47,407 nucleotides of DNA, from contig VXYL01000098.1 of NCBI GenBank assembly GCA_009846005.1, positions 1 through 47,407 on the forward strand. The letters run 5' to 3'. The notes beneath the pieces were generated by a model. The model was not told the origin of the DNA and made no database searches. It worked only from the letters and a program-made list of their open reading frames with translations. This DNA is from Gammaproteobacteria bacterium. Lineage in GTDB: Bacteria > Pseudomonadota > Gammaproteobacteria > Pseudomonadales > Azotimanducaceae. Position numbers and translations under genes: made by a program. The number at the start of each line of letters is the position of its first letter. The stretch's first letter is position 1. Below, piece by piece: positions 20,682 through 28,880 of this stretch.

Positions 20682-21700
20682 CTCCTCGATCCTACCAAAA
20701 CCTCCCGGTAGCATTCCGCCAGGGCCTCGACCGAAAACCGCGCTGCAACGCGCTGCCGGGCTCGTTCTATCGTCTCGGTTCGCGCGCGCGAGGCAAACGT
20801 GCGCAACACCCCGAGAAGCTCGTCATCCGTCCCGAAGTACGTCCCGCAATCTCCCACCACGCTTCGCGGCCCCGGCCGATCGGCAACCACGACCGGCACG
20901 CCAGCCGACATGGCCTCGAGCAACACGAATCCGAACGCCTCGCGATCCGTGGAACAGAGCAGAACGAGGTCGAAAGCGCTGAGCAGGCTTCGCGCATCGG
21001 CCCTGTATCCAGCGACGACAACCCGCTCGCCGATTGCCTGCTCGATACGCGACCGCAGTGGGCCGTCGCCGACGAACGCCAACCACGCATCAGGATCCTC
21101 GCGACGGTAGGTGTCGAAGACACGGAGTGCGCGAAGGGGATCCTTTTTCGGATGAAGTCGCCCGACGACGCCGATCGCGAAAGCCTGCGAAGGAACGCCG
21201 AGGCTCGCACGCGCCGGCCCACGTTCCAAGATCGACTCCTGCAGGGCATGCGTATCGATGGCATTGGGCAGCACCACCGGCGAACCGATGCCCGACTCGC
21301 CGAGATCCGCCGCCACGGGTACCGACGCGGCAGCGAACACCGCATGGTTCCGACCGGCGAGTCGGCGGCGAAGCCGACGGGCCCGGCGGGCGAACATGCC
21401 GAACTCGTGCGCAACCGCAATGTGCAAAGGAACCCTCAGACGCCGGGACATCCGAACGCCAACGCGGTAGGCGCGATGGCGGTGCGTCAGGAGCAGGGCC
21501 GGACGTTCCCCGCCGACGAATTCCGGAAGCTGCCGTGGTGTCGCGTAGTGTACCGCCGGTAACGGCCGAGCCGGGCCTCGCCCCTCGAAGAAGACTGTGC
21601 GCACGCGGAATCCCAGCAACTCAAGAGCCTTGGCATGCCCGACGCACAGGTCGAAGAACGGCGCCTGGTCGTTCGGGCAGAGTTGCAGCGCGCTACGCAT
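20678..21700 (-). CDS. GT4-family glycosyltransferase, probably LPS core
   Basis: This 340-residue GT-B glycosyltransferase has IGVVGRLHPKKDPLRALRVF (nucleotide-sugar binding) and the retaining GT4 motif EAFGFVLLEAMSAGVPVVV (E-x7-E). The N-terminal domain has a His-rich acceptor-side segment, LLLTHRHRAYRVG. Its place between the carbamoyltransferase and hldE corresponds to wapH in the Pseudomonas core cluster, so I infer that it adds a core sugar. The donor and acceptor are not determinable. It overlaps the carbamoyltransferase by 8 bp and hldE by 4 bp. Confidence 0.85.
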   Translation of the reverse strand: MRSALQLCPNDQAPFFDLCVGHAKALELLGFRVRTVFFEGRGPARPLPAVHYATPRQLPEFVGGERPALLLTHRHRAYRVGVRMSRRLRVPLHIAVAHEFGMFARRARRLRRRLAGRNHAVFAAASVPVAADLGESGIGSPVVLPNAIDTHALQESILERGPARASLGVPSQAFAIGVVGRLHPKKDPLRALRVFDTYRREDPDAWLAFVGDGPLRSRIEQAIGERVVVAGYRADARSLLSAFDLVLLCSTDREAFGFVLLEAMSAGVPVVVADRPGPRSVVGDCGTYFGTDDELLGVLRTFASRARTETIERARQRVAARFSVEALAECYREVLVGSRR

Positions 21701-23429
21701 TCGGCACGCCCTGCTTCGTGATCAGTAGATCCTCGATGACCAGGTAGCCGAGGTCGGAACCGACGAAAATCCCCAAGGCATCGGTAGGCGTGCAGGCAAT
21801 AGGTTCGCCGCGCCGGTTCAGCGACGTGTTGAGCAGCACGGGCGTCCCGGTCAGTTCGCCGATTCGCTCGAGCAACGCGTAGTAGCGAGGGTTCACGTCC
21901 CGGGTGACGACCTGTGCGCGGGCGGTGCCGTCGACATGGACGACCTCGGGGATCCGCGACTGCCATCGTTCGGCGACATCGAAGGCGATGGTCATGAACG
22001 GCGCCGGGTGGCTCGTGCCCAGTATGTCGGTGGCGACGGTGTCGGTGAGCGACGGGCAGAACGGACGCCAACGCTCGCGGTACTTGATCTCGGCGTTGAT
22101 CCGTGCGGCGATGCCCGGAATGCTGGGACAGCCCAGGATGCTGCGCGCACCCAAGGCCCTAGGCCCGAATTCCATGCGCCCCTGGAACCACGCCAACGGA
22201 TGCCCGGCGGCGAGGATGTCCGCCGCGCACGCCGGAACGTCGTCGAGTTCCTGCGCCGAGAGGCCTGGATGGGATGCCAATGCCTCCCGGCACTCACGAG
22301 ACGAAAACCCCGGCCCCAGGTAGACGTGGGTCATCGGCCGCACCACGTCGCCCAACCGGCTTGCCACGTGGGTCGCGGCACCCAGCGCCGTACCGGCATC
22401 GCCCGCAGCCGGTTGGACGAACAGTTCGTCGACATCGTCCCGTTCGAGAATGCGCTTGTTCAGCTTGACGTTGAGCGCTCCGCCGCCCGCGAACACGAGG
22501 CGACCGGTGGCGGCAAGAACGTCGCCCAAGTACGCCTCGATCAGCTCAAGGCAGGCGTCCTCGTAGGCCTGCTGCATCGCCGCGGCGTGGTGGACGTAGG
22601 GCTCGTCCGCTGCATCGCCGTGCCGGGGCGGCCCCAGCCGCCTCACCAACCCCGCACCGAAGTAGCGGCCGCGGCCGCCATCACGGTAGCGCCGAAGACC
22701 TACCGTATTGACCATCCGCGAGTCGACGCGAACGTCGCCGTCGGTGCAGCCAAGCAGCGGCGCGAAATCGAAGCGGCTCGGGTCGCCGTACGGCGCCATG
22801 CCCATCAGCTTGTACTCGCCGTCGAGCATCTCAAAGCCCAGGTATTCGGTCAGCGCTCCATAGACGCCCGACAGCGAGTCGGGATCGTAGAACTCGTGAA
22901 TGCGTGTGATTCCGCCAGCCTCGCCCACGCCGAAAAACGTCGTCGCGTACTCACCCTTGCCATCCACCCCGAGCACCGCCGTCTTTCCGTCGAAGCCAGA
23001 CAGGTGGTAGGCGCTCGAGGCATGGGCGAGATGGTGTTCCACCGGCTCGAAGGCCGTCTGCGACCAATCGATCCCCAAGGTCTTGCCGAGCGCCGTCACT
23101 CGGGCGCGGTTGCGCCGGTAGCGGCGATTGCCGTTGACGATTGCATCGAGCGCCCGGTCAGGCGCGTACCAATGGCGCTTGGCGTAGTGCCATCGGGCGG
23201 GGGAGAAAATCGAGATCGGCGCATACGGGAACGCCACCGCATCGATCTGCGTCGCCGCCACGCCGGCTTCTTCGAGACAGTATCGCGCGGCCTCTCGCGG
23301 CATCCGGTTCTGCGCATGCTTCTCCCGGACGAAGCGCTCCTCTTCGGCAGCAGCGGCGATCTCCCCATCCACTAGGAGCGCGGCCGACGGGTCATGTCCC
23401 AGTGCGCCGGAAAGCCCTAGGATGATCAA
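21693..23429 (-). CDS. Carbamoyltransferase, NodU/CmcH family (WapO-like)
   Basis: This family transfers a carbamoyl group from carbamoyl phosphate to a sugar hydroxyl. In the 578-residue protein the N-terminal domain begins GLSGALGHDPSAALLVDG and has AEEERFVREKH and HHLAHASSAYHLSGF (metal/ATP-binding His residues). VFAGGGALNVKLNKRI follows. The C-terminal YrdC-like half has FQGRMEFGPRALGARSIL and the closing LLNTSLNRRGEPIACTP. In Pseudomonas the equivalent gene (wapO) carbamoylates heptose II of the core, which fits this location. The start is TTG at 23429, supported by GGGGAG 5 nt upstream. It overlaps the kinase stop as TTGA. Confidence 0.88.
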   Translation of the reverse strand: MIILGLSGALGHDPSAALLVDGEIAAAAEEERFVREKHAQNRMPREAARYCLEEAGVAATQIDAVAFPYAPISIFSPARWHYAKRHWYAPDRALDAIVNGNRRYRRNRARVTALGKTLGIDWSQTAFEPVEHHLAHASSAYHLSGFDGKTAVLGVDGKGEYATTFFGVGEAGGITRIHEFYDPDSLSGVYGALTEYLGFEMLDGEYKLMGMAPYGDPSRFDFAPLLGCTDGDVRVDSRMVNTVGLRRYRDGGRGRYFGAGLVRRLGPPRHGDAADEPYVHHAAAMQQAYEDACLELIEAYLGDVLAATGRLVFAGGGALNVKLNKRILERDDVDELFVQPAAGDAGTALGAATHVASRLGDVVRPMTHVYLGPGFSSRECREALASHPGLSAQELDDVPACAADILAAGHPLAWFQGRMEFGPRALGARSILGCPSIPGIAARINAEIKYRERWRPFCPSLTDTVATDILGTSHPAPFMTIAFDVAERWQSRIPEVVHVDGTARAQVVTRDVNPRYYALLERIGELTGTPVLLNTSLNRRGEPIACTPTDALGIFVGSDLGYLVIEDLLITKQGVPNA

Positions 23430-25711
23430 GCGCGCTCCCCGCTAACACCCCGTTCCCGACCGAGAGCGGCTCGAATCGCTGTCGGCGGGTCCGGCCAATT
23501 GGCGAGGAACCGCACGCGGTCGCGCCGATGCGCGCCAACGAACCGCCATCGACCGCGGTGAAAGGCGGCTGCGTCGAGATCCAGAACGTGGATGTCTGCG
23601 TCCTTGACGACAAAATTGCTCGCCTTGGTATCCCCGTGCGCGAACCGAAGCTCCCGCCACGCGGCAAACGTACGCGCCATCGCGTTGCCGAGATCCGGAT
23701 CGACACGGGCGCCGTCGATAACCGCGTCGAGGCGCTCCCCGTCGACATGGTCGACGACGAGAAATGCTACGGCCTCACCGGTTTGCGGGCGGCACACCTC
23801 GATCAGGGCCCGCGGCCGAGGCGTGGCCAAACCGGCGAGCCGCAGGCCGTGGCCCGCCCGCCAGGACCGAAACGCTCGCGTACCGCGCAACCGCAGGCGG
23901 AGGCGGTGCCAACGATCCTTCGTGACATAACGCTTGACGACGAAATCGCCGTACCGGACGGCCGACGCCGTGTTGCCGCGTTTCAACGGCTCGCCCGCCG
24001 CTGCCGCGCCATCCGGGTCCGCGAGGATCCGCATGAGCTGCGGATCGTCCTCGCCCCTCGCGACAACGACTCGGCAACCGTGGTCCTCGCGTATTGCGAA
24101 AGCCGTGCAGTCGCGTCCGGTCTTGGCAATGAACTTCGCCACCCGACGTCGACGCGCGCGTGCCACGCGGTGGCATAAGTTGCCCAAAGCGACTTTCGGC
24201 AAGACAACGCCCGCCGCATCTTCGTATGCCGCCGTCAGCGGCACAAGCGGCCCGAGCGCGGCGCTGGGGTAGTGGGCGAGCAGACGGGCCACATCGGCCA
24301 GGCGGCGGGTGCTGTTAGGGGGGGTCGACACGCGGATGCTGCCGCCATCGATCGCATATACGCGATTGCCGGAGACGAGAAAGTTGCCGGGGTGCAGATC
24401 ACGTTGCCGGATGCCGCGACAGTGCATTTGCGCAAGCGTGGCCAGCAACTTCCCGACATCGCGGACCGAGGGCTCGCGGGCATCGTCGAGGACCTCGAAC
24501 GCGAGGATTCGCGCACCCCCACCCGCACCGGCCCCAACCAATTCGGGGGTCGCCACGCCAGACCCGCGCAGCGCTTTCGCGCCGCGTTTTTCGCGTGCCC
24601 AGTCCCGTTCGGCTCTGGGTCCGAAGAACGCCTTCAGGATCAGTTCCCGACCATCGATCGTCGCCCGCAAGACCAGCCGCCGGCCCGGCTGCGCCCGAAG
24701 CACAGCCGTGCAGATCGCTCGCACGGCGTCCGCGCCGGGGACCGCGGCAGGGTCGGCGTTGGAGGGCGCTCGCCACGGCCGCAGGTCCAGGTCGAACCGA
24801 AACGGCAATGCGGGATCCCGGCCCAGGTCCGCCAAGCGCCCGACCGAGGCAATCCCCCCGCCAGCGAGCGCACGCTCGCCCGTTGCCAGGGCGTCGGCAA
24901 CCGCGCGCCTGCGGAGGCGCTCCGCTCGGCGCCGCACGGCGCGCCAGAAACCGGCATGACGACGCAACTCGACCCCGGCGGGCGTACCTGCATACGCGGC
25001 CACGAAGCACAAACGATCGCGGTCGGTGAGCGGCATCGCCGACGTCGAAAACAACAGCGCGCCGAGATCCCGCACGCGGGCGCGTGCGGAGAGACGACGA
25101 TGAACTCGCGCGCGGTGGAGGTCGATCACCGCGAGTTCGGCTTCGCCCCGGGCGAGCTTGGCCGCGTTGGCCAATAGGTGACATGCGTAGTAGTCCCGGT
25201 GGCAAACCCCCGCCGCGTGGATGGCGGCGGTTAGGCGTCCGGTCGCCGTCAGCAGGTCTCGCTTCAGCTTGGCGTCGGGCGGCGTTCCGAGCCAACCGTG
25301 TCCGACGTCCTCAAGGCTCGTGAATCCGTCCAACGCATCGCAGAGGGCGAAGGAGCGCCGGCGCGCGGGATTGAGGCCACATTCGCCGAAGGCAGCCACG
25401 TCCGGCACGGCCACGCCGCCGGCGCGTAGTCGTCGAATGGCCTCGAATTCGTTTCGGGCACCGAGAACCGGCCGTTTCCCGGCGAGCAGGTTCTTGGCGA
25501 TCTCCCACCACCCGACGCCTTCGTGGGTCTTCGCGAAATAGGCCTTGCCCGCGATCAAGACCCGCGACGTACAGCGGCGGGCAGAGCGCCGGTAGACTTC
25601 CCCCTGCAGCCGCGACAGGGCGGCGAAGACATCGTCGTGGCTGCCCGGCGTGCCGAGCGCGCCGCTCTGCACGGCCGTTTCGAGATCGTCACGCAGGTAG
25701 AGACTCTGCAT
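23426..25711 (-). CDS. waaP: Triple-domain LPS-core kinase: WaaP-like kinase fused to two further kinase-like domains
   Basis: The 761-residue protein holds three kinase-like domains. Domain 1 (about 30-270) matches WaaP, the heptose I kinase: RLQGEVYRR, YFAKTHEGVGWWEIAKNLLA, LGARNEFEAIRRL, catalytic GVCHRDYYACH (Asp 173) and VIDLHRARV (about 196). Domain 2 (about 305-535) has LILKAFFG (Lys 360), RQRDLHPGNFL (Asp 438) and YAIDGGSI. Domain 3 (about 545-755) has FVVKRYV (Lys 593), RFAHGDTKASNFVV (Asp 694) and VLDLDA. In Pseudomonas waaP is followed by separate small kinase genes of about this size. The ATG at 25711 is supported by GGGAGGGG upstream; an ATG at 25732 is also in frame. It overlaps the waaG gene by 23 bp. 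Confidence 0.88.
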   Translation of the reverse strand: MQSLYLRDDLETAVQSGALGTPGSHDDVFAALSRLQGEVYRRSARRCTSRVLIAGKAYFAKTHEGVGWWEIAKNLLAGKRPVLGARNEFEAIRRLRAGGVAVPDVAAFGECGLNPARRRSFALCDALDGFTSLEDVGHGWLGTPPDAKLKRDLLTATGRLTAAIHAAGVCHRDYYACHLLANAAKLARGEAELAVIDLHRARVHRRLSARARVRDLGALLFSTSAMPLTDRDRLCFVAAYAGTPAGVELRRHAGFWRAVRRRAERLRRRAVADALATGERALAGGGIASVGRLADLGRDPALPFRFDLDLRPWRAPSNADPAAVPGADAVRAICTAVLRAQPGRRLVLRATIDGRELILKAFFGPRAERDWAREKRGAKALRGSGVATPELVGAGAGGGARILAFEVLDDAREPSVRDVGKLLATLAQMHCRGIRQRDLHPGNFLVSGNRVYAIDGGSIRVSTPPNSTRRLADVARLLAHYPSAALGPLVPLTAAYEDAAGVVLPKVALGNLCHRVARARRRRVAKFIAKTGRDCTAFAIREDHGCRVVVARGEDDPQLMRILADPDGAAAAGEPLKRGNTASAVRYGDFVVKRYVTKDRWHRLRLRLRGTRAFRSWRAGHGLRLAGLATPRPRALIEVCRPQTGEAVAFLVVDHVDGERLDAVIDGARVDPDLGNAMARTFAAWRELRFAHGDTKASNFVVKDADIHVLDLDAAAFHRGRWRFVGAHRRDRVRFLANWPDPPTAIRAALGRERGVSGERA

Positions 25712-27818
25712 GAACGCCCCTCCCGCGTGCATGTTGTTCAATGGCCGCCGCCACGCGGTCGGCCTGGCCGAAGCGGTCGGGATCCGCCGCGAACATGACG
25801 GCATTGGCCGACCACCGCGATCGCTGCGCCACCGACTCTACGAAGCTCGCGAGGGCCTTGTTGAGGTCGCCCTGGCGAAACGCCGAATCCAGCACGATAC
25901 CGGCGTCGGCATCGCTCACCAAGCCCGACTCGTGAACCGCGGCGCAGGTGACGACCGGTCGCCCCGCGGCCAGCGCGTCGAACACCCAGCCATTGCAGGT
26001 CGGTCGGTAGGAGAGATCCACGAACGCATCCGCCGCTTCAATGGCATCTAGCGGCGACAGGTCGATGTCGACGCGGATCCGTCGGCCGAGCCCGAACACC
26101 CGCCCGGCGTTGCCGAAGCGAACGTCCAGCCGGCCGGCGCCGAGCACGGCGCAGCGTCCCCGGAGTGCCTCCGGCAACCTTCCGAGGCCCATGATCAGTC
26201 GCTCGAAACCGCGGCCCGCCAAGTCGCCGCCCACCATGGCAAACACGATCGCCTGTTGATCGAAATCGAATTCCGCGCGGACGGCTTTGCGGTTTCGTCC
26301 CGGGGGCATCGGCGCGTGCTCAAGTCCAGCCTTTCCTTCGGTCGGTGCGAATAGCGATGCCGGTCCAGCGTCGTTCGCATCGGACGCTTCGAGAGGCGCC
26401 GCGATGTAGCGAAGGTCCATTCCCGGGATGACCTCGAACCCGACCCGAGTTCCCATCGGCGTCCACCGCAGCCAAGTAGCCAGCCATTCCCGTCGCCGCA
26501 GCCATCGCTTGTGGCGGCCAACCGCCGTTGCCGGTACGACGACCACGTCCAGGCCCTGCGGCGGCGAACCGCGCCAGTCGCCGACGAATACCTGAACGTT
26601 CATGCCGCGTCGACGACACGCCTGGGCAACCGGCACGAGCGCTCGGTACCTAGGATCGGTCTTGGAATAATCCAGTGCGCAAAAGGAGACCACGGGCGGC
26701 TCGCGACCGGAGGCGACGGCCTCGAGTAACTCGACCGCCCGGGGAGCCATGGCGTAGAGCGACTCGTCGGCCGCCAGTTGCCTTCCTCGATGGGACCAGT
26801 GCGCACGTTCGTCTGCGGTGAGCAGCCTCTCGAGGTCGGCGTTGAATCGCCCCTGTTCGAACGGCGCTGGCGTCACGATTCCCGCGTCGGATTCCCGGAG
26901 GATGGCGGCGTAGCCGCAGTTCGCGGTCGTCAGCACCGGCACGCCGGCAATGGCCGCTTCAAGGATCACCATCCCCGCCGCCTCGTCGTAGGCTGGCAAC
27001 GCGAATGCATCCGCGCCCTGAAGCCACGCCGCGACGTCATCGCGGCCCCCGACAAAGCGGACGCGCCGAGCGACGCCTAGGCGACGCGCCAAGCGCTGGA
27101 ATCGCGCCGCTTTGTCGTCGCCGACCACGAAAAGGCGCACACGTTTCCGGACTGCCGCAGGCAGCGCGGCCACGCCTACAAGTAGGCGGTCGAGTCCCTT
27201 CTTCACGAAGCCCGAACCCACGAACAACAGCAGGATGTCCGTGCCGGCCACGCCGAATTCGGTCCTGAGCGCTCGGCCGGCCTCCGCCGTGGCGGCATTC
27301 CGGTCTCGCTCGATTCCCGGCGGCAGGGAACGGAACCGATGCGCTGGAGTGCCGTAGACGGTCCTGAAGACGGCGTCCTGGTCCGGCGCAATCGTCAGGA
27401 TTCGAGTGCGGGATTCGCGCGCGAATACGGCCCGTTCGAATGCCCCGTAGTGCCTGTACCGGGACGTCAGTCGATACGGCCAAGGACGCTGGGTTCTGGC
27501 CTTGTCCTCGAAGCACGAGTCGGCGGCGTAGTAGACGTCGAGACCCGGCATCTTGTTCATCCCCACGACGAGATCGACCGGGTGGCCCGCGACATGGTCC
27601 GCGACGCGCTCGGCGAATCGGCGTTGCCGAACATGGCTGCGGACACCGCGCTGGGCCAGCACAACGACCTCGACGCCGTCTACCCGAGGGCCTTCCCACT
27701 CCAGCGCGTAGATCCTCGCCTGGTGTCCCCGCGCCCGGCAGCGCGACACGATCTTCACCAGGTCGCGTGCCGATCCCCCGTGCGGGAAGAACTTGAAGAT
27801 GACGAACGCGACGCGCAT
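25689..27818 (-). CDS. waaG: Double WaaG-type glycosyltransferase: active WaaG domain fused to a degenerate second copy
   Basis: Residues 1-370 match WaaG, the core glucosyltransferase: FVIFKFFPHGGSARDL, MNKMPGLDVYYAADSCFE, RLTSRYRHYGAFERAVF, LPPGIERDR, FVGSGFVKKGLDRLL and the catalytic DEAAGMVILEA (Glu 279 and Glu 287). Residues 375-700 repeat the same pattern in weaker form: DYSKTDPRYRALVPVAQ, GFEVIPGMDLRYIAA, PPGRNR, MVGGDLAGRGFERLI, ADAFVDLSYRPTCNGWVFDA and DADAGIVLDSAFRQGDLN. In the second copy the E-x7-E pair is replaced (Thr 607 and Ala 615), so it is probably non-catalytic or altered in specificity. Usual WaaG length is about 370. The ATG at 27818 gives the family N-terminus. It follows waaC by 9 bp. 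Confidence 0.9.
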   Translation of the reverse strand: MRVAFVIFKFFPHGGSARDLVKIVSRCRARGHQARIYALEWEGPRVDGVEVVVLAQRGVRSHVRQRRFAERVADHVAGHPVDLVVGMNKMPGLDVYYAADSCFEDKARTQRPWPYRLTSRYRHYGAFERAVFARESRTRILTIAPDQDAVFRTVYGTPAHRFRSLPPGIERDRNAATAEAGRALRTEFGVAGTDILLLFVGSGFVKKGLDRLLVGVAALPAAVRKRVRLFVVGDDKAARFQRLARRLGVARRVRFVGGRDDVAAWLQGADAFALPAYDEAAGMVILEAAIAGVPVLTTANCGYAAILRESDAGIVTPAPFEQGRFNADLERLLTADERAHWSHRGRQLAADESLYAMAPRAVELLEAVASGREPPVVSFCALDYSKTDPRYRALVPVAQACRRRGMNVQVFVGDWRGSPPQGLDVVVVPATAVGRHKRWLRRREWLATWLRWTPMGTRVGFEVIPGMDLRYIAAPLEASDANDAGPASLFAPTEGKAGLEHAPMPPGRNRKAVRAEFDFDQQAIVFAMVGGDLAGRGFERLIMGLGRLPEALRGRCAVLGAGRLDVRFGNAGRVFGLGRRIRVDIDLSPLDAIEAADAFVDLSYRPTCNGWVFDALAAGRPVVTCAAVHESGLVSDADAGIVLDSAFRQGDLNKALASFVESVAQRSRWSANAVMFAADPDRFGQADRVAAAIEQHARGRGVHAESLPA

Positions 27819-27827
27819 GGGTGCCGG

Positions 27828-28880
27828 CTACGCGACCCGGCCGCGCCGGTGCCGGTCCATCAACTCGGTGAGCGCCGCCCACGCCCGGGCCGGCGCCACC
27901 GCCTCGAGGCACGGCGGTCCCGAACCGCGAGCTTCGTATCGCGTCCCGAGCTCCCGGCCCAACCGACAGCGCCTTGACCCGCACGGCGAACACGGCAACG
28001 ACGCCGCGAGATTGCGCACAAAGGGCCCCCGGCCCCCGGTTCGCGATGGGTCGCTCGGTCCGAACAGCATCACCGTCGGTCGTCCCAGCGCCCCTCCGAG
28101 ATGAGCGAGTCCGCTGTCGACCCCCACGACGCCGCTGGCATCGGCAAGCAATCGTATGACACCGTCCAAGTCCGTACGCGGCCAGATACGTGCACCGGGC
28201 GCCGCGTTGGCGATGCGCTCGGCCCGGCCCCGCTCGCCGTTTGTCCACGGCAATACCGGGACGAATCCGTGCGCCGTCACGAGCTGCGCGAGGGTCGTCC
28301 AGAACACCTCGGGCCAGTGTTTCGTCGACCATGTCGTGCCGTGCGCGAGCACCACCGCGCGATCGGCGCGCGCCCCAAGGTTCCGGCCACGACAGGACAG
28401 GTCGAATACGGCGTCGCCCTCCGGTCGTACATAGCCCAGGGCGTCAGCGAACAGGCGGCGCGTTCGGTCGATGGCATGCCAGTTCGGCGACACCGCGATC
28501 CTGCGGTCGTAGGCCAACGTAGCCGCTCGCTCCCGGGAACTCGCCGCGTCGAACCCCACGCGTTGCCCGGCGTGCGTCCAACAGGCCACCGCGGCGCTCT
28601 TCAGCAAGCCCTGTGCATCCAGGACCAGATCGTAGCGACGTTTCCGAAGGCGCTGTCGGAACGCTCGCAGTTCGGCGCGATATGCGAACGGCGCCGTGCG
28701 CCAGCGGCGAAACGCCACTTCAACTACCCGATCGACCCCTGCGGCGAGGGCAGGCACCGCGCGGTAGTTCTCCTCGACGACCCAGTCGAACCGCACCCCA
28801 TGGCGAACGGCGTCATCGACAGCCGGCAGTGTATGCACGATGTCGCCCAACGACGACATCTTGACCAGCAGTACCTTCAC
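27828..28880 (-). CDS. waaC: LPS heptosyltransferase I
   Basis: WaaC transfers the first L-glycero-D-manno-heptose from ADP-heptose to Kdo2-lipid A. It is 350 residues, GT9 family. VLLVKMSSLGDIVHTLPAV holds the catalytic Asp near residue 13. LVLDAQGLLKSA, LAHGTTWSTKHWPEVFW and the donor site GVDSGLAHLGGALGRPTVM with FGPSDPSRTGG follow. The GTG at 28880 gives this N-terminus and overlaps the waaF stop as GTGA; the open frame upstream is inside waaF. Confidence 0.95.
   Translation of the reverse strand: MKVLLVKMSSLGDIVHTLPAVDDAVRHGVRFDWVVEENYRAVPALAAGVDRVVEVAFRRWRTAPFAYRAELRAFRQRLRKRRYDLVLDAQGLLKSAAVACWTHAGQRVGFDAASSRERAATLAYDRRIAVSPNWHAIDRTRRLFADALGYVRPEGDAVFDLSCRGRNLGARADRAVVLAHGTTWSTKHWPEVFWTTLAQLVTAHGFVPVLPWTNGERGRAERIANAAPGARIWPRTDLDGVIRLLADASGVVGVDSGLAHLGGALGRPTVMLFGPSDPSRTGGRGPFVRNLAASLPCSPCGSRRCRLGRELGTRYEARGSGPPCLEAVAPARAWAALTELMDRHRRGRVA

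Noticed and set aside
20681-20714. Earlier hldE start at 20714
   Set aside because: It lies inside the preceding glycosyltransferase gene; the ATG at 20681 makes a typical ATGA overlap and the normal N-terminus.
23426-25711. UbiB/ABC1-type or eukaryote-like Ser/Thr kinase
   Set aside because: The motifs (HRDYYACH, IDLHR, location among core LPS genes) match the WaaP family much better.
27037-28332. A minus-strand frame of about 430 codons across waaG and waaC
   Set aside because: It is out of frame with both genes, whose motifs are clear; its composition is Arg/Gly-rich.
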